Of a DNA stretch of 64,000 nucleotides, positions 26,674 to 35,093 are shown piece after piece; position 1 is the first letter of the stretch; every line of letters starts with the position of its first letter. A program made the position numbers and the translations under genes. The notes beneath the pieces were generated by a model, which saw only the letters and a program-made list of their open reading frames with translations, ran no database searches and had not been told where the DNA came from. The stretch is from Cellvibrionaceae bacterium (GTDB lineage Bacteria > Pseudomonadota > Gammaproteobacteria > Pseudomonadales > Cellvibrionaceae): positions 26,261 to 90,260 of the forward strand of contig JAOXRT010000147.1 in assembly GCA_025800365.1 (NCBI GenBank). The letters run 5' to 3'.

Positions 26674-27588
26674 CTAGGGCGCTATTACCATTCTTACTGG
26701 CAGAGCATAATGATCAATAAGCATAACGACAAATAAACACATTAGATAAATTATTGAGTACTTGAAAGTTTGCATACCGGCATTTTTTCGCTCAGTGAAC
26801 AGCATCACCAGAGCCCAATAGATAAAGCCCAAACCTAAAGCTACTGCACCCAATAGGTAAAACCAGTTCAGCATGCCTGTCGCAAAGGGAAGTAAGCTGA
26901 CAGCTAATAAAATAATGGTGTACAGCAGAATATGAATCTTAGTGTAGTGCTCACCATGAGTGACTGGCAACATTGGAATATCCGCTTTCGCATACTCATC
27001 TTTACGATGTACCGCTAAAGCCCAGAAGTGGGGTGGCGTCCAAGCGAATATAATCAACATCAATAATAGTCCATGGCCAGCAACCTCACCAGTTACCGCA
27101 GTCCAACCCAATAACGGCGGTGCAGCTCCAGCGATTCCACCGATCACAATATTTTGGGGGGTAGCACGCTTCAAAAATAAGGTATATACCACGGCGTAAC
27201 CCAGCAATGATGCCAGAGTTAAATAGGCGGTAATGGCATTGACATACAATAACAGTAGAGCCATACCGGTAGCGCCCAATACAAACGCAAACAACCCTGC
27301 GTTAAGTGGCTCTACCCGCCCTTTAGCTACTGGCCTATTCAATGTGCGAGCCATTTTCTGATCGATCTGTCGATCCACAAGATGATTCACTGTCGCTGCC
27401 GAACCAGCACAAAGAGCAATACCAAGATTGCCGATCAAAAATATATCGAGCGGTACCGCACCAGGAACGGCCAGCAGCATCCCGATCACACTGGTAAGTA
27501 TCATCAGCAATACCACACCAGGTTTGCACAGCTCGAGGTAGTCCCTCCAAGAGGCGTTTTGGGTTTTCGCAATTGCACCTGCACTCAT
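26674..27588 (-). CDS. ctaB: Protoheme IX farnesyltransferase (heme O synthase)
   Basis: This polytopic membrane protein of 304 residues belongs to the UbiA prenyltransferase family. It has the first Asp-rich motif NHLVDRQIDQKM and the second conserved region WALAVHRKDEYAKADIPMLP. It attaches the farnesyl chain to heme b to give heme O, which CtaA oxidises to heme A for the oxidase. Its ATG overlaps the ctaA stop by one base (TAATG), so the two enzymes of the pathway are translationally coupled. Confidence 0.95.
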   Translation of the reverse strand: MSAGAIAKTQNASWRDYLELCKPGVVLLMILTSVIGMLLAVPGAVPLDIFLIGNLGIALCAGSAATVNHLVDRQIDQKMARTLNRPVAKGRVEPLNAGLFAFVLGATGMALLLLYVNAITAYLTLASLLGYAVVYTLFLKRATPQNIVIGGIAGAAPPLLGWTAVTGEVAGHGLLLMLIIFAWTPPHFWALAVHRKDEYAKADIPMLPVTHGEHYTKIHILLYTIILLAVSLLPFATGMLNWFYLLGAVALGLGFIYWALVMLFTERKNAGMQTFKYSIIYLMCLFVVMLIDHYALPVRMVIAP

Positions 27589-28619
27589 TAGACTACCCTC
27601 GATTCATTCAGTTGATTATTTTTATAAAGCCTATAAATGATGCTGATCAATACCAGCAATAGTACCGCGCCACCAATGTTATGGGCGACGGCGATCGCCA
27701 ACGGCAGAGCAAAGAAAACGTTGCTGAGCCCTAGGCCAACCTGGAAACCCAATACCGCCAGCAGCGCTAGCGCTGAGCCCAAGAAATGATTTTGCAAGAG
27801 CCTAAAGATAAACGCTAAAGATAGTATCGTGACGATTACCGCTCCCAAACGGTGGGCAATATGGATAGCAGTTCTTGCCTCCACCCCTAAAATACCACCT
27901 TCATAGTTTGGGCCAATCTCATTATTTAGAGAGAAACCTTTAGCAAAGTCTACTGACGGCCACCACTGTCCTTGGCATGTAGGTAGATCAGAACAAGCTA
28001 AGGCTGCATAGTTAGAGCTTACCCAACCGCCCAAAGCAATCTGTACCACCACGACACACAACAAGACAAAAGCCAGCTTAATAGGCCCTCTGTTCTGATA
28101 CGCTTTTATATCAGTAAATCGATATCGAATACGCAGGCTTAACAGCCAAAGTAGAGATAGGGTACAAAACCCTCCCAATAAATGGGCTGTTACTACCTGC
28201 GGTAGTAATTTAAGGGTTACAGTCCACATCCCAAAGGCGGCTTGTAAAGTCACGAGTGCAATTAATGCAACAGGTAACTTCATAGGTACATCAAGGCCGC
28301 TTTTTCTTGCGCGATAAGCGAATACTGTTATCGCAACGATTAACAAACCAAGACTGCCTGCAAAATATCGATGCACCATTTCCGGCCAAGTTTTTTCAGT
28401 ATCTACCGGTGAATCGGGAAACAACTGAGCCGCCGCTTGTTTTTCCGCAGTGGTTTCCGGCCACATCAAATGTCCATAGCAGCCGGGCCAGTCTGGGCAT
28501 CCCAAACCCGCATCAACTAGACGGGTAAACGCACCCAAGCCAACCACAACAAAAGCCAAGGCGACCGATGCCAGCACCAACCTATATTGCCAAAGTAAAC
28601 CATGATTATTCGTTTGCAT
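27588..28619 (-). CDS. ctaA: Heme A synthase
   Basis: The 343-residue membrane protein has eight predicted helices arranged as two homologous halves. Each half keeps heme or substrate histidines: EMVHRYFAG and VTAHLLGGF in the first, IHIAHRLGAV and AVAHNIGGA in the second. GLGAFTRLVDAGLGCPDWPGC with its Cys pair is the usual first extracytoplasmic loop. It oxidises heme O to heme A. It lies 8 bases after the SCO-like gene and overlaps ctaB. Confidence 0.95.
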   Translation of the reverse strand: MQTNNHGLLWQYRLVLASVALAFVVVGLGAFTRLVDAGLGCPDWPGCYGHLMWPETTAEKQAAAQLFPDSPVDTEKTWPEMVHRYFAGSLGLLIVAITVFAYRARKSGLDVPMKLPVALIALVTLQAAFGMWTVTLKLLPQVVTAHLLGGFCTLSLLWLLSLRIRYRFTDIKAYQNRGPIKLAFVLLCVVVVQIALGGWVSSNYAALACSDLPTCQGQWWPSVDFAKGFSLNNEIGPNYEGGILGVEARTAIHIAHRLGAVIVTILSLAFIFRLLQNHFLGSALALLAVLGFQVGLGLSNVFFALPLAIAVAHNIGGAVLLLVLISIIYRLYKNNQLNESRVV

Positions 28620-28627
28620 GGGGTCAC

Positions 28628-29254
28628 CTACTCTTCATTTGTGAATTTCAGTACACGCTTTAAATCTTTCAGCAGTTGATTACCTTCATGCTCGGTGCTG
28701 TAAGCCATCATTGCAAAGCCATCTTCATCAACGAGTAGATAATGCTTCATAGGGTCGGCAGCACTCGACAGGGAGGACTCACTTATCCATCGACTGAAAT
28801 CGCTGGCTTCAACATTCATTACCCTCATTCGAGGATGTTCACGCAATAAGTTTTCCAATGCTGTTTGGTCAGCCCCGAGAGACAATAACACTCGCTCAAC
28901 TCGTCGAGCTTTCTCTCCGAGCCTTATATGCACCTGCCTAGTAATATAAAGGTTAGATTCACAAGCTTTGTCGCAATTCTGACTATAAGGAATCACTAGC
29001 CGCCACTTTTTACCAGTCGCTAGCAAGCTATGGCCATCACTATCGGCTTTCGCTAAAACACTTATCTGTTTTGCAGGGCTCAGCATTAAACCCTCATTGA
29101 TCGTACCGCTTGGCATACCCACACCGGTCTTATAAATAAGCAGTGCTGATATCATTGGCAGTGCTATCACGGCAAATAATAGGACAGCCTGCCAATTGCC
29201 TACTCGACTGGCCTCAGTGTTTTGAGAATCACTACTTTGTACTTGTGCAACCAT
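28628..29254 (-). CDS. Membrane-anchored SCO/thioredoxin-like protein of the cox cluster
   Basis: This 208-residue protein has one N-terminal membrane helix (AVLLFAVIALPMISALLIYK) and a periplasmic domain with WRLVIPYSQNCDKACESNLY, where Cys-x3-Cys takes the position of the SCO copper-binding motif. The remainder (LLREHPRMRVMNV, HYLLVDEDGFAMMAYS) resembles a degenerate thioredoxin fold. Similar unnamed genes lie between surf1 and ctaA in Pseudomonas (PA0111 as I recall). A role in copper or disulfide handling during oxidase assembly is likely but unproven. It is 30 bases after surf1 and 8 before ctaA. Confidence 0.82.
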   Translation of the reverse strand: MVAQVQSSDSQNTEASRVGNWQAVLLFAVIALPMISALLIYKTGVGMPSGTINEGLMLSPAKQISVLAKADSDGHSLLATGKKWRLVIPYSQNCDKACESNLYITRQVHIRLGEKARRVERVLLSLGADQTALENLLREHPRMRVMNVEASDFSRWISESSLSSAADPMKHYLLVDEDGFAMMAYSTEHEGNQLLKDLKRVLKFTNEE

Positions 29255-29284
29255 AAGATACTACTCAGCTCTTTGTCTTTATTG

Positions 29285-30010
29285 TTATATATCTGAGTCA
29301 CTGGCTTTGCTGAAGCCAATCACTCTTAAAATATTCGTGCTGTAGATCAAATACATCAGCAACAGCGCCAGTGCCATTGCAAACCACTGAACTGCATAAG
29401 CAGTGTGTTTTTGCGGTAAGACATTCACCGCAGGCCAATCACTAGGTAGTGCTGCTGGGCTATCACTCTGTAAGCGAATAATATGATCCAGCTCTGCCCC
29501 AGCAAGATCTTTCACCATTTCTTCGATGCTTACTCGACTGATTACTTTTGGCCAGGTCGAGCTACTTTGATAATCGATCAAGACGTTTTTACTATTTTTA
29601 TGTACTCGACCAGTAATCGTCACTTCTTGTACTGGTGTTTCAAACTTGGGCAGTTCTCGCCTAGCTAAATCGCCTTGCACCCAACCACGATTTACGAGAG
29701 CTACTTTGCCTTTTGTATAGAAAGGCATGATCACTTCAAAGCCTACTTTACCGCGATAAATTTTATTGTCTAATAACCAATACTGCTTTGAATTAAACTG
29801 ACCATTCACCTTAATAAGGCGACCGCTTTGTAAGCCCTCATTTTCCCAGTTAGCCGCTGGCAGTTGTTTTATTTCTTGCAACTCTCTTAATATTTCTGTT
29901 TTCTCTTCCGCCCTATTTAACTGCCAAAAACCAAGGCTTATTAAAATTGGAAATAAGAGCAAAAAGATAAAGCTTAGCGGTATATTTAATTTAAATGTTA
30001 AACTTGTCAC
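29285..30010 (-). CDS. SURF1-family cytochrome oxidase assembly protein
   Basis: This 241-residue protein has two membrane helices, one at the start (IPLSFIFLLLFPILISLGFWQLNRAEEK) and one near the end (VQWFAMALALLLMYLIYS), with a periplasmic domain between them. LGFWQLNRAEEK, VNGQFNSKQYWLLDNKIY, VALVNRGWV and KHTAYAVQWFAMA are SURF1 landmarks. SURF1 helps insert heme A into subunit I. The gene is separated from coxC by an oppositely oriented small gene, and its start lies only 27 bases from that gene's start. Confidence 0.92.
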   Translation of the reverse strand: MTSLTFKLNIPLSFIFLLLFPILISLGFWQLNRAEEKTEILRELQEIKQLPAANWENEGLQSGRLIKVNGQFNSKQYWLLDNKIYRGKVGFEVIMPFYTKGKVALVNRGWVQGDLARRELPKFETPVQEVTITGRVHKNSKNVLIDYQSSSTWPKVISRVSIEEMVKDLAGAELDHIIRLQSDSPAALPSDWPAVNVLPQKHTAYAVQWFAMALALLLMYLIYSTNILRVIGFSKASDSDI

Positions 30011-30037
30011 TAGTGTTTACCAACGGAGAGCAGACCA

Positions 30038-30298
30038 ATGGCGATTAAAATTATTATAGTGGTGCTGTTTATTGGCGTACTACTTTCTCTTTCAAGTGGG
30101 CTTTACTTTCTACTCAAAGACTTTGGCAATACTGAATCTCATCGCCTTAGAATGGCCTTGGGCATTCGGGTTGTTTTAGCTGCTGCCTTACTTGGATCTG
30201 TTTATTACGGAATTTCAAGTGGCCAACTTAGCAGTCAAGCCCCTTGGGATAAACGCCTGCACCAGCAAAGCAATGCTGATGCAGCGCGCAATAACTAG
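30038..30298 (+). CDS. Small twin-transmembrane protein (DUF2909)
   Basis: This 86-residue protein has two hydrophobic helices (IIIVVLFIGVLLSLSSGLYFLLK and ALGIRVVLAAALLGSVYYGIS) joined by a short polar turn (DFGNTESHRLR). That is the DUF2909 pattern found in cox clusters of Pseudomonas and relatives. GGAGAG lies 8-13 bases before the ATG. It is read against the surrounding cox genes: its end is 3 bases from the coxC stop and its start 27 bases from the surf1 start. A role in oxidase biogenesis is inferred only from location. Confidence 0.85.
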   Translation: MAIKIIIVVLFIGVLLSLSSGLYFLLKDFGNTESHRLRMALGIRVVLAAALLGSVYYGISSGQLSSQAPWDKRLHQQSNADAARNN

Positions 30299-30301
30299 CG
30301 A

Positions 30302-31240
30302 TTAACCAAAGACATAAACATATAGGAATAGACCAACCCATACCACGTCTACAAAATGCCAATACCAACTTGCGGATTCGAAACCAAAGTGGTCATCCGA
30401 TTTAAAATGACCTTTCAGCACAGACCTTAGCAACATAACCAGCAACATAAATGTTCCCAATGTTACATGTGCACCGTGAAAACCGGTTAGCAAAAAGAAG
30501 GTCGCCCCATAAATGCCCGATTCAAGCGTTAAGCCCATCTCATTGTACGCATGTACATATTCTTCAATTTGAAGAATGATAAATGCAATGCCCAACAGAA
30601 CCGTAAGACCTAACCACAGATTAAATTGGCTGCGATTGTCTTTTTTCAAGGCACCATGAGCAATATGACAAGTAACACTCGAGGTTAGCAGTATTGCGGT
30701 ATTCCAAAATGGCAACCAGCCTAACCAATTTGCCAAGCCTGGGTTACTCATGTTTTGCTCTGGGCCCCGCATGGTAGCTGAATCACCATTAGCCGCCATA
30801 TCCGGCGTGGTCATCACTGGCCACTCATGCTCATAGCCTGGCCAAATTAAATCATTCCCTAAGCCTTGCTCGCCTTCGCCTGCTAACCAAGGGCCGGCTA
30901 GGCTGCGTACATAGAACAGCGCACCAAAGAAGGCAGCGAAGAACATCACCTCGGAAAAGATAAACCATGCCATACCAATGACATAAGACTTTTTAAGTTG
31001 CGGGCTATTTAAGCCCTGAATGTTTTCGCTAATTACGATGGAGAACCAATTCCATAGTACAAAAGCAAACATGAGGGAGCCGGCAAAGAAATACATCGGT
31101 CCATTGGCATCACCATTTAGCCAATTTGCCGCGCCCCAGACTGTTAAAAATAAACCTATCGATGCAAAGATCGGCAGCTTACTCTGTTCTGGAACATAAT
31201 ACTCTTCATGTTCTACAGCATTATCTTGATTACTCGACAT
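30302..31240 (-). CDS. coxC: Cytochrome c oxidase subunit III
   Basis: The 312-residue membrane protein has the subunit III landmarks MAWFIFSEVMFFAAFFGALFYVRS, ILLTSSVTCHIAHGAL, TFFLLTGFHGAHVTLGTFML and the final SWYWHFVDVVWVGLFLYVYVFG. It stabilises the catalytic core of the aa3/caa3 oxidase. An insertion of about 45 residues (GNDLIWPGYEHEW to MSNPGLANW) between helices is longer than in many bacterial forms and lies on the outside loop. It is 49 bases downstream of ctaG and faces the small DUF2909 gene. Confidence 0.95.
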   Translation of the reverse strand: MSSNQDNAVEHEEYYVPEQSKLPIFASIGLFLTVWGAANWLNGDANGPMYFFAGSLMFAFVLWNWFSIVISENIQGLNSPQLKKSYVIGMAWFIFSEVMFFAAFFGALFYVRSLAGPWLAGEGEQGLGNDLIWPGYEHEWPVMTTPDMAANGDSATMRGPEQNMSNPGLANWLGWLPFWNTAILLTSSVTCHIAHGALKKDNRSQFNLWLGLTVLLGIAFIILQIEEYVHAYNEMGLTLESGIYGATFFLLTGFHGAHVTLGTFMLLVMLLRSVLKGHFKSDDHFGFESASWYWHFVDVVWVGLFLYVYVFG

Positions 31241-31289
31241 AGCTTCCCCGCCTTTTCAGTTATTTATTGGGGTGGCCTTATTTTGGCCA

Positions 31290-31841
31290 TTAGTTTTGGG
31301 CTAGCGTTTGTTCAGTCACTGCCCCAGTAATATCAAAAATGGTATATGACAATGTAATGGTATTAACCGACTTTGCGACACCGATATCTACGATAAAGCG
31401 CAAGGCCATCTCCGTGCTTCCGCCAGCCTCTAAAGGTTGATTGTTAAAGCAGAAGCACTCGGTCTTATGGAAATACTCTGCTGCTTTAAATGGAATCACA
31501 CTGGGTACTGCCTGCGCCACCATATCTTGCTGAGTTGGGTTGCTGGCGAAGTACTTAACCTCAACCTCTTCACCTGGGTGAACATAAATTTCACTTTGCA
31601 TTGGCTTGAACTGCCAGGGCATAGATTCATTATTAGTCGCTAGAAATTGTACTTTTACCTTGCGACTAGTATCCACTTCAGCGGATATCGCTTGATATTG
31701 ATCGCCAGTTTTTCCATTCAAACCGGTAATCTCACAAAACACGTCATATATTGGCGGCATAATGAAAACAGCAAATATAAACATGGCTACGACTGTGATA
31801 AGTAGTCGCCACGTTACCCGCATGTTTTCTTTTGCCGCCAT
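31290..31841 (-). CDS. ctaG: Cytochrome oxidase copper assembly protein CtaG/Cox11
   Basis: The 183-residue protein has one N-terminal membrane helix (LLITVVAMFIFAVFIMPPIYDVFCEITGLNG) and a periplasmic immunoglobulin-like domain with the copper-binding CFCF (KTECFCFNNQPL) and the upstream MPWQFKPMQSEIYVHPGE. Cox11 inserts CuB into subunit I. It begins 10 bases after the coxA stop. Length and motifs are normal for the family. Confidence 0.95.
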   Translation of the reverse strand: MAAKENMRVTWRLLITVVAMFIFAVFIMPPIYDVFCEITGLNGKTGDQYQAISAEVDTSRKVKVQFLATNNESMPWQFKPMQSEIYVHPGEEVEVKYFASNPTQQDMVAQAVPSVIPFKAAEYFHKTECFCFNNQPLEAGGSTEMALRFIVDIGVAKSVNTITLSYTIFDITGAVTEQTLAQN

Positions 31842-31851
31842 AATTTTCTCC

Positions 31852-33402
31852 TTAGCTCACCTGCGGTGGCTTGCTAAAGGTGTGATAAGGAGCCGGAGAC
31901 GGAACCGTCCACTCCAAGCCCTCAGGATTTTCCCAAACTTCATCTGTTGCTTTCTTACCGCCGCGAATGGTTGCTATCACATTAAATAGGAACAAGATTT
32001 GGGCGGCGCCGAACAAGAAGGCACCAACCGAAGAAATCATATTCCAATCAGCAAACATCATATTGTAATCAGGGATACGTCTGGGCATACCGGACAAGCC
32101 TGCAAAATGCATTGGGAAGAAAGTTAGATTCAAACCAATAAATGCTGTCCAGAAATGTGTTTTACCCATGGTCTCGTTGTACATATTCCCGCACCATTTA
32201 GGCAGCCAGTAATAAACCCCTGCCGTGATCGAGAAAATTGCACCAGGTACGAGAACATAGTGGAAGTGTGCTACCACAAAATACGTATCGTGATATTGGA
32301 AGTCTGCTGGAGCGATCGCCAGCATCAGGCCAGAGAAACCACCGATGGTAAATAGAATCACAAAGGCCACCGAAAACAGCATCGGCGTTTCGAAGGTCAT
32401 TGATCCTTTAAACATGGTAGTTACCCAGTTAAACACCTTCACCCCTGTCGGTACTGCGATCAACATGGTCATATACATAAAGGCCAGCTCACCCGCTAAG
32501 GGCATGCCCACAGTGAACATATGGTGTGCCCATACCACAAAGCTTAAAAACGCAATTGAGGCCGTGGCGTAAACCATGGAGGAGTAACCGAATAGCGGCT
32601 TGCGAGCGAAGGTTGGAATAATTGCACTCACAATACCAAAGGCCGGCAGAATCATGATATACACTTCTGGATGACCAAAGAACCAGAATACATGCTGGAA
32701 CAACACGGGATCACCACCACCGGCAGCATCAAAGAAACTGGTGCCAAAATGAATATCAAATAACATCATGGTAACTACGCCAGCTAACACCGGCATAACG
32801 GCAATCAAAAGATAGGCCGTGATAAACCAAGTCCACACAAACAGCGGCATTTTCATATAAGTCATGCCAGGCGCACGCATGTTCATAATGGTCGCAATAA
32901 TATTAATTGCACCCATGATGGAAGATGCACCCATGATATGCACAGCAAAGATAAAGAAGGTTACGCTCGGCGGCGCATAAGTTGTCGATAGCGGTGCATA
33001 GAATGTCCAGCCAAAGTTCGGTGCCCCACCCTCCATAAACAATGTCGATGTCATCATTGCGAAGGCGAAAGGCAGTATCCAGAAACTCCAGTTATTCATT
33101 CGGGGCAAGGCCATATCGGGTGCGCCGATCATCATTGGAATCATCCAGTTTGCCAAACCCACAAAGGCTGGCATTACTGCTCCGAAGACCATCACCAAAC
33201 CATGCATGGTGGTCATTTGGTTAAACAGTTCAGGCTCTACAATTTGTAGACCAGGTTCAAACAGCTCGGCGCGAATGACTAAAGCAAAAACGCCACCGAG
33301 AAGAAACATCGCGAAGCTGAACCATAGGTACATGCTGCCGATATCTTTGTGGTTGGTAGTGTACAACCAACGAGTAAAACCTTTTGCAGGACCGTGTGCC
33401 AT
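31852..33402 (-). CDS. coxA: Cytochrome c oxidase subunit I
   Basis: This is a 516-residue heme-copper oxidase catalytic subunit. It has the low-spin heme ligand region TTMHGLVMVFGAVMP, the CuB and cross-linked Tyr site WFFGHPEVYIMILP, the CuB histidine pair VVWAHHMFTVGM, and the heme ligand pair VVAHFHYVLVPG. The HPEVY tyrosine and K-channel place it in the A family of oxidases. It reduces oxygen to water and pumps protons in the inner membrane. The gene lies 11 bases after coxB. Confidence 0.97.
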   Translation of the reverse strand: MAHGPAKGFTRWLYTTNHKDIGSMYLWFSFAMFLLGGVFALVIRAELFEPGLQIVEPELFNQMTTMHGLVMVFGAVMPAFVGLANWMIPMMIGAPDMALPRMNNWSFWILPFAFAMMTSTLFMEGGAPNFGWTFYAPLSTTYAPPSVTFFIFAVHIMGASSIMGAINIIATIMNMRAPGMTYMKMPLFVWTWFITAYLLIAVMPVLAGVVTMMLFDIHFGTSFFDAAGGGDPVLFQHVFWFFGHPEVYIMILPAFGIVSAIIPTFARKPLFGYSSMVYATASIAFLSFVVWAHHMFTVGMPLAGELAFMYMTMLIAVPTGVKVFNWVTTMFKGSMTFETPMLFSVAFVILFTIGGFSGLMLAIAPADFQYHDTYFVVAHFHYVLVPGAIFSITAGVYYWLPKWCGNMYNETMGKTHFWTAFIGLNLTFFPMHFAGLSGMPRRIPDYNMMFADWNMISSVGAFLFGAAQILFLFNVIATIRGGKKATDEVWENPEGLEWTVPSPAPYHTFSKPPQVS

Positions 33403-33413
33403 GACGTGCCTCC

Positions 33414-34565
33414 TTATTGTTGTTTTGCTTTAAGCACATCTATGGGCTGAATGGTATCGCCCATATTGTTGCCAAAGGCATTGCGTTGGAAAGTAACTAC
33501 AGCTGCAAGGTCAACTTCAGAAAGCTGATCCCCAAAAGCTGCCATGGCGGGATTTGTGCGGCTACCATTGATCACCATATCCATATGCCCAGCGAGTGGG
33601 CCGGTGGCAACAGGGCTACCTTTGATTGCTGGGAATGTCGGTGGAATACCTTCACCATTAGCCTGATGGCAGGCGGCACACACAGTGTTATAAACCTGCT
33701 CACCTTTGCTGTACAACTCGTCAAAGCTAAACGTTTGATTGGCCATCGCTTTGAGCTTAGCGGCCATTTCTCGGCGCTCAGAAATCCACTGATCGTATTC
33801 CTCTTGAGGAACAGCTTTCACCACAATCGGCATAAAGCCATGATCTTTACCGCAGAGTTCCGCGCACTGACCGCGATAAATTCCTGGCTCGTCAACACGA
33901 GTCCAAGCAGCATTCATAAAGCCTGGAATGGCATCCTTCTTCACTGCCAAATCCGGTACCCACCAAGAGTGAATAACGTCGTTAGCGGTAATTAGAAAGC
34001 GTACTTTTTTATTGATAGGTATTACTAAAGGCTCATCAACCTCCAGTAAGTAATTTGGGTTTTTCTCTTTCAGGTTTTGAATTTCTTCAATTGGTGTACT
34101 TAACAAGGAGAAGAAACTGACATCCTGCCCTAGATATTCGTATTTCCATTTCCACTGATACCCGGTGATCACAACATCCATGTCTGCTTCTTCAGTGTCA
34201 TAGATTTGTTTTAGGGTAGTGGTGGCGGGTATCGCCATGATAATGAGAATAACAAAAGGGATAACCGTCCAAATAATTTCCAGTGTTGTGCTTTCATGGA
34301 AATTTTCAGCCTTAGCACCTTTGGACTTTCGATGGGCAAGCATGGTGTAAAACATCACGCCAAATACCACTACGCCGATGCCAACGCACCACCATAGGAT
34401 ATTCATATGCAGGCCAAAGATATCACGACTGACGGTGGTAACACCTTCAGTCATATTGAGCCCCCATCGCTCGACTTCTTTTTCAGCCATTGACTGCATT
34501 GGAACAGCTGCCATCAGACAGACAGCCAGCAGCCGGCTTAACAAGCTGCGCGCTCGATATAACAT
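33414..34565 (-). CDS. coxB: caa3-type cytochrome c oxidase subunit II with fused cytochrome c domain
   Basis: The 383-residue protein has a signal-like first helix (LLAVCLMAAVPMQSMA), two further membrane helices, a cupredoxin domain with the CuA site (DVIHSWWVPDL, then GQCAELCGKDHGFM) and a C-terminal class I cytochrome c domain with CAACH at residues 296-300 and a candidate Met ligand in TNPAMAAFG. The covalent cytochrome c makes this a caa3-type oxidase, which can take electrons from soluble cytochromes such as the c4 encoded at 13696-14346. It is the first gene of the cluster; ACGGAG precedes its ATG. Confidence 0.96.
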   Translation of the reverse strand: MLYRARSLLSRLLAVCLMAAVPMQSMAEKEVERWGLNMTEGVTTVSRDIFGLHMNILWWCVGIGVVVFGVMFYTMLAHRKSKGAKAENFHESTTLEIIWTVIPFVILIIMAIPATTTLKQIYDTEEADMDVVITGYQWKWKYEYLGQDVSFFSLLSTPIEEIQNLKEKNPNYLLEVDEPLVIPINKKVRFLITANDVIHSWWVPDLAVKKDAIPGFMNAAWTRVDEPGIYRGQCAELCGKDHGFMPIVVKAVPQEEYDQWISERREMAAKLKAMANQTFSFDELYSKGEQVYNTVCAACHQANGEGIPPTFPAIKGSPVATGPLAGHMDMVINGSRTNPAMAAFGDQLSEVDLAAVVTFQRNAFGNNMGDTIQPIDVLKAKQQ

Positions 34566-35093
34566 TGCTTTTTATCTCCGTGTAGTCTTATACGTTTTTA
34601 TTACTACTTCTGGAGATGCCCATGCGACTAGAACTAGCGACTTATCACTCGCTAACGGCACCCCCATTGGTCCGGAGCAGTTGTTGTGGCAACTACGACC
34701 AACTGGAGAACAAAGGTATTCATTCAGTGTCGGCTAAACACTGTTAACAACTTTAGTTGCTTTTTGGTTTATTATTTTATGTTGCTGCGTGGCTGTTAAC
34801 TCGCTTCTAACTAAAAAATGAAGCGGACTACTTAACTCCCGGCAAACCCCAAACCGTTGCTTTCCAGAAGGCAGAACCAATGCTATGCGACAAATCGTCG
34901 CAACTACAGCATGGCCTAGAAGGCCACAGCCTAAACGCAATGTCAATGTTTGATATTTAATTAATTCCTTTAGAAAGGGCCTTTGATCTCGTTTTGCTAT
35001 AGCGATCAAATTACATTCAACTTGTCTAATTATTGTATTTTTAACGATTATAATGGCTAAATTTTGCACGTTTAAAGTGGTTCGGAGAATTTA
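34566..35093. other. Divergent intergenic region between coxB and the MATE gene, with two small hairpins
   Basis: These 528 bases separate divergent genes. Short frames here (34612-34737 plus, 34734-35069 minus) lack ribosome sites and family features, so I do not call them. Two perfect small hairpins lie close together: GCGAC-AAATC-GTCGC (34887-34901) and TGGCCT-AGA-AGGCCA (34912-34926). Neither has a T-run. The region should hold the cox promoter, but I see no clear -35/-10 pair. Confidence 0.5.

Noticed and set aside
34734..35069. 111-codon minus-strand frame upstream of coxB
   Set aside because: No ribosome site, no family features, unlike codon use, and it lies in a divergent promoter region.
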